From Flavobacteriales bacterium (GTDB lineage Bacteria > Bacteroidota > Bacteroidia > Flavobacteriales_D > Crocinitomicaceae): a stretch of 9,276 nt of DNA. Positions 6,935-9,276 of the stretch are shown piece after piece. A program made the translations under genes and the position numbers. The stretch is from NCBI GenBank assembly GCA_947462695.1, contig CANHQC010000060.1, positions 1 through 9,276 on the forward strand. The letters are read 5' to 3'. The notes under the pieces are model-generated. The model was not told the origin of the DNA. It made no database searches and saw only the letters and a program-made list of their open reading frames with translations. Within the stretch, counting starts at the first letter, position 1. Every line of letters begins with the position of its first letter.

Positions 6935-8278
6935 TTGGAAGGGAAAGGCAAACATATCGCCATTTTAGGAGCCGGAGAAAGCGGTGTAGGAACTGCATTT
7001 CTTGCTAAAAAGCAGGGGTGGACAGTGTTTGTATCCGATCGGGGAGAGGTGAAGGAAGATTACCAGATTGAGCTCATTAATCTCGGTGTCGAATGGGAAC
7101 AAGGTACACATTCTGTTGAGCGAATTTTATCCGCCGACCTGATCGTTAAATCTCCCGGAATTCCTTCAACAGTTTCCCTCATTCAACAAGCAAAAAATAA
7201 AGGAATTCCAGTTGTTTCTGAAATTGAATTCGCCGGTTACTATTCCAACGCGAAAACCATTTGCATTACTGGGAGTAACGGTAAGACAACGACGACAATG
7301 CTTACTTACCACATCTTGAAAAAAGCCGGTATTCATGTCGGTTTGGCTGGAAATGTGGGGAAAAGTTTCGCGCGTCAGGTGGCAGAAAATGATTTTGAAT
7401 GGTATGTGCTCGAATTGAGCTCTTTTCAATTGGATGAAATGTTTGAGTTCAGAGCAAATATTGCCATGTTACTCAACATTACACCTGACCACCTTGACCG
7501 ATACAACTACGATATCGATCAGTATGCAGCAGCCAAATTCCGCATACTTCAGAATCAGACAGCGGAAGACTGGTTCATTTATAATTATGACGATGTATTG
7601 ATCCGAAAAGGGATGGAACATCGTTCAATTACTGCTCAACTTGCTCCGTTTTCAATGGAAGAAGAAATTAAGCAAGGGGGCTTCGCAAACAAGCAAACAC
7701 TAACAATAAACATAAAAGATCAATTCACTATGTCAATTCACGATTTAGCACTAAAGGGTAGACACAATACCCAAAATTCACTGGCTTCTGGAATCGCTTC
7801 CCGAATCCTTGAAATCAGAAAAGAAGTCGTTCGAGAAAGTCTCGAAGATTTCGTCAATGTTGAACACCGCCTGGAGTTTGTGGCCAAAGTTCACGGGATC
7901 GAATTTATCAATGATTCCAAGGCAACAAATGTCAATTCGACTTGGTTTGCGCTAGAAAGCATGGACAAACCAACTGTTTGGGTTGTTGGAGGCGTAGACA
8001 AAGGAAACGACTACTCTGAATTGATGGAGTTGGTCAAAGGAAAAGTTAAGGCAATCATCTGTTTGGGCGTCGACAATCAAAAATTACTGGAAACCTTCAC
8101 AGGTGAAGTAGAGACAATTGTCGAGGCGCGTTCTGCCATGGAAGCTGTGGCTTATGGTTACCGATTGGCAAAAGATGGAGAAACTGTTTTGCTTTCACCG
8201 GCTTGTGCTTCGTTTGATTTATTCGAGAACTACGAAGACAGGGGGAATCAATTTAAAACGGCTGTCCGCGCGCTGTAA
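6935..8278 (+). CDS. murD: UDP-MurNAc-L-alanine:D-glutamate ligase MurD, TTG start
   Basis: MurD is the cytoplasmic ATP-dependent ligase that adds D-glutamate to UDP-MurNAc-L-Ala. The 447-residue product has the N-terminal Rossmann-like UDP-binding domain (GAGESG at 12-17, SPGIP at 73-77), the ATPase domain with P-loop TGSNGKTTTT at 112-121, LSSFQL at 161-166, NITPDHLDR at 181-189 and the likely carbamylated K201, and a C-terminal domain with HRLE at 311-314, NDSKATN at 326-332 and SPACASFDLF at 421-430. The start is TTG at 6935: the preceding in-frame codon is the mraY TAA, and the conserved GAGESG lies only 11 residues in, leaving no room for a later ATG. It follows mraY with zero spacing, so reinitiation at TAATTG is likely. 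A 9-bp gap separates it from the orphan gene. Confidence 0.96.
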   Translation: MEGKGKHIAILGAGESGVGTAFLAKKQGWTVFVSDRGEVKEDYQIELINLGVEWEQGTHSVERILSADLIVKSPGIPSTVSLIQQAKNKGIPVVSEIEFAGYYSNAKTICITGSNGKTTTTMLTYHILKKAGIHVGLAGNVGKSFARQVAENDFEWYVLELSSFQLDEMFEFRANIAMLLNITPDHLDRYNYDIDQYAAAKFRILQNQTAEDWFIYNYDDVLIRKGMEHRSITAQLAPFSMEEEIKQGGFANKQTLTINIKDQFTMSIHDLALKGRHNTQNSLASGIASRILEIRKEVVRESLEDFVNVEHRLEFVAKVHGIEFINDSKATNVNSTWFALESMDKPTVWVVGGVDKGNDYSELMELVKGKVKAIICLGVDNQKLLETFTGEVETIVEARSAMEAVAYGYRLAKDGETVLLSPACASFDLFENYEDRGNQFKTAVRAL

Positions 8279-8287
8279 TTTTTCCAA

Positions 8288-8764
8288 ATGATCAAGAAGT
8301 CCGACAGTAAAGCAAAGGAAGAGCTTATCGCCAAGCGCCATGAAGACAGACGTCACATGGTCTATGGTGCAATGCGCTCTCATGGGAAGCTATGGGGAAT
8401 GGATTGTTTTTCATGGTTTAATCCTGAGGTGGATGCGTTAAACGCTGCCATTCAATACTTTCATTCTCCAGTGATTTGTTTGATAAATACTTCCCTTTTG
8501 AACGAACTTCTTTCTGTCCATACTAGTTGGATGAAAAACATAGATGTCATCTGTACAATTGATGATCATCTGGATCAACTTAACTTGGAAAAATTGGAGA
8601 ACGGTGCAACAATCTTTGTTAATTCAACATTGCTTGAAGCACTCCGTACTGTTCAACAAATTAATCAACACAATCGAATCGTACTCATCACTTCTAGTCG
8701 TCCTCAATCATTGGATGATCAATTGGAAGTGGATAGATTCATAGCCGCAGCAAAAGCATTATGA
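8288..8764 (+). CDS. Orphan protein with possible degenerate MurD C-terminal-like domain
   Basis: I do not recognise this 158-residue protein as a named family. It has no signal peptide or membrane helix, so it should be cytoplasmic. Residues 1-33 are charged (K/R/E/H-rich); 37-158 alternate hydrophobic strands (PVICLIN 61-67, IDVICTID 85-92, ATIFVN 107-112, IVLIT 131-135) with helices, suggesting a Rossmann-like fold. That part can be placed collinearly on the neighbouring MurD from 321 to its end with few gaps: GMDCF/GIEFI, DVICTI/KAIICL, TIFVNSTLLEA/TIVEARSAMEA and the last eight residues FIAAAKAL/FKTAVRAL. NDSKATN and SPACASFD, needed for catalysis, are not conserved and no P-loop exists, so it is not a ligase. 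It starts 9 bp after murD and overlaps ftsW by 4 bp (ATGA), indicating co-translation. Relationship to MurD is my inference. Confidence 0.85.
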   Translation: MIKKSDSKAKEELIAKRHEDRRHMVYGAMRSHGKLWGMDCFSWFNPEVDALNAAIQYFHSPVICLINTSLLNELLSVHTSWMKNIDVICTIDDHLDQLNLEKLENGATIFVNSTLLEALRTVQQINQHNRIVLITSSRPQSLDDQLEVDRFIAAAKAL

Positions 8765-9276
8765 AGGCATACTTGAACTACTTAAAGGGCGACAGGGTAA
8801 TTTGGATAATTACACTACTCATGCTGGCTTTTTCGTTAGTCAGTGTATACAGTTTTGTGCCAATTTTGGTCAAAATTGAAGGAGGGACCCCGTTCAAGTA
8901 CCTTTTCAAGCACCTTATATATGTGGTCATTGGTTTTGCTGTAATGTATTGGATCCACAGAAGAGATTCAAAATACATAAACCAGATTTCTACCTTCGGA
9001 TTTTACGTCGCTATTGGCTTGTTGATCTTCACTTTTTTCTTCGGTGCCAAAGTGAATGATGCCGGTCGCTGGATCCGAATTCCTTTCGTCGGTTTGACGT
9101 TTCAATCTTCCGATTTTGCTAAAGTAGCGATCATCCTATACCTATCTAAAATGCTCGTTCGTAAAAAGGACGTGCTGGATAAATGGAAAGGCGGATTTGG
9201 TCCTGTGCTGTGGCCTGTAGTAATTATTAGTGCATTGATCTTTAAAGATAATTTTTCTACCTCAGCATTGATATTC
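8761..9276 (+). CDS. ftsW: FtsW, SEDS-family septal peptidoglycan glycosyltransferase (partial, N-terminal 172 residues)
   Basis: The frame opens at ATG 8761, overlapping the orphan's stop by 4 bp (ATGA), and stays open to the right edge. FtsW polymerises lipid II into glycan strands at the division site and works with FtsI. The visible 172 residues contain about four membrane helices (roughly 13-32, 48-65, 77-94, 147-161) and the SEDS-family stretch NDAGRWIRIP at 99-108 followed by FQSSDFAKVAIILYLSK at 114-130, corresponding to the (N)xxRRWI...FQPSEFAKLALILYLA signature. DNFSTSALI at 163-171 corresponds to the family's PDLGTA(L/V) region, which holds the catalytic aspartate in FtsW/RodA; D163 is the candidate. 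RodA is the alternative, but the dcw position favours FtsW. The rest of the gene lies outside the window. Confidence 0.93.
   Translation, partial: MKAYLNYLKGDRVIWIITLLMLAFSLVSVYSFVPILVKIEGGTPFKYLFKHLIYVVIGFAVMYWIHRRDSKYINQISTFGFYVAIGLLIFTFFFGAKVNDAGRWIRIPFVGLTFQSSDFAKVAIILYLSKMLVRKKDVLDKWKGGFGPVLWPVVIISALIFKDNFSTSALIF

Noticed and set aside
5687..8278. A possible MraY-MurD fusion by stop-codon readthrough, since both are in one frame with a single TAA between them.
   Set aside because: The C-terminus of MraY is expected on the periplasmic side, so a fused MurD would be away from ATP and its UDP substrate. Both proteins also end and begin at the family's normal points.
8544..8744. Second forward frame within the orphan gene.
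   Set aside because: It is nested in a different frame of the orphan. The translation is rich in W, S and N with no domain-like pattern, while the orphan frame has tight 9-bp and 4-bp junctions with its neighbours.
8288..8764. Orphan as a pseudogene fragment of murD.
   Set aside because: Its frame is intact, begins with ATG, is spaced and overlapped like the other operon genes, and the sequence has diverged far beyond a recent broken duplicate. It appears maintained as a protein.
343..9276. Mobile elements, CRISPR arrays, RNA genes or internal terminators within the operon.
   Set aside because: Genes are packed with at most 9 bp between them, and I saw no inverted terminal repeats, spaced repeats, tRNA-like arms or hairpin-plus-T tracts.

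Overview
The window is the 5' half of a division and cell wall (dcw) cluster from a member of the Bacteroidota, most likely the Flavobacteriales. Four things point there: the order mraZ-rsmH-ftsL-ftsI-murE-mraY-murD-(orphan)-ftsW with no murF between murE and mraY; an FtsL-like protein of the Bacteroidota type; a MraY with an enlarged periplasmic loop; and the absence of Shine-Dalgarno sequences before the starts, which are instead A/T-rich. Base composition is moderately AT-rich and looks even across the genes, with no sign of recent transfer. The family is not resolved.

Layout. Positions 1-63 hold the first 21 codons of a leftward gene whose hydrophobic N-terminus looks like an EamA/DMT-family permease. 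Positions 64-342 are the only sizeable non-coding stretch. It is a divergent regulatory region with two near-identical pairs of GTGGTA repeats, each with a 10-bp period and facing in opposite directions, which I read as MraZ operators. It also holds candidate Bacteroidota-type promoters and a weak 11-bp tandem repeat. From 343 to the right edge everything is coding on the + strand. Genes overlap by 1-11 bp or lie 0-9 bp apart and no terminator is visible, so this looks like one operon that runs past the window.

How the genes work together. MraZ is the operon's own DNA-binding regulator and RsmH methylates 16S rRNA. The FtsL-like protein, FtsI and FtsW are divisome membrane proteins: FtsW polymerises glycan strands and FtsI crosslinks them. 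MurD and MurE add D-Glu and then meso-diaminopimelate to the UDP-MurNAc peptide (the DNPR motif in MurE indicates meso-DAP). MraY moves the finished MurNAc-pentapeptide onto undecaprenyl phosphate to make lipid I.

The least ordinary elements are: (1) a 158-residue orphan between murD and ftsW that can be laid collinearly on the C-terminal domain of the adjacent MurD but lacks its catalytic motifs; (2) the inverted double MraZ operator; (3) a murD that starts with TTG directly after, and in frame with, the mraY stop codon. The rest is a conventional dcw cluster.
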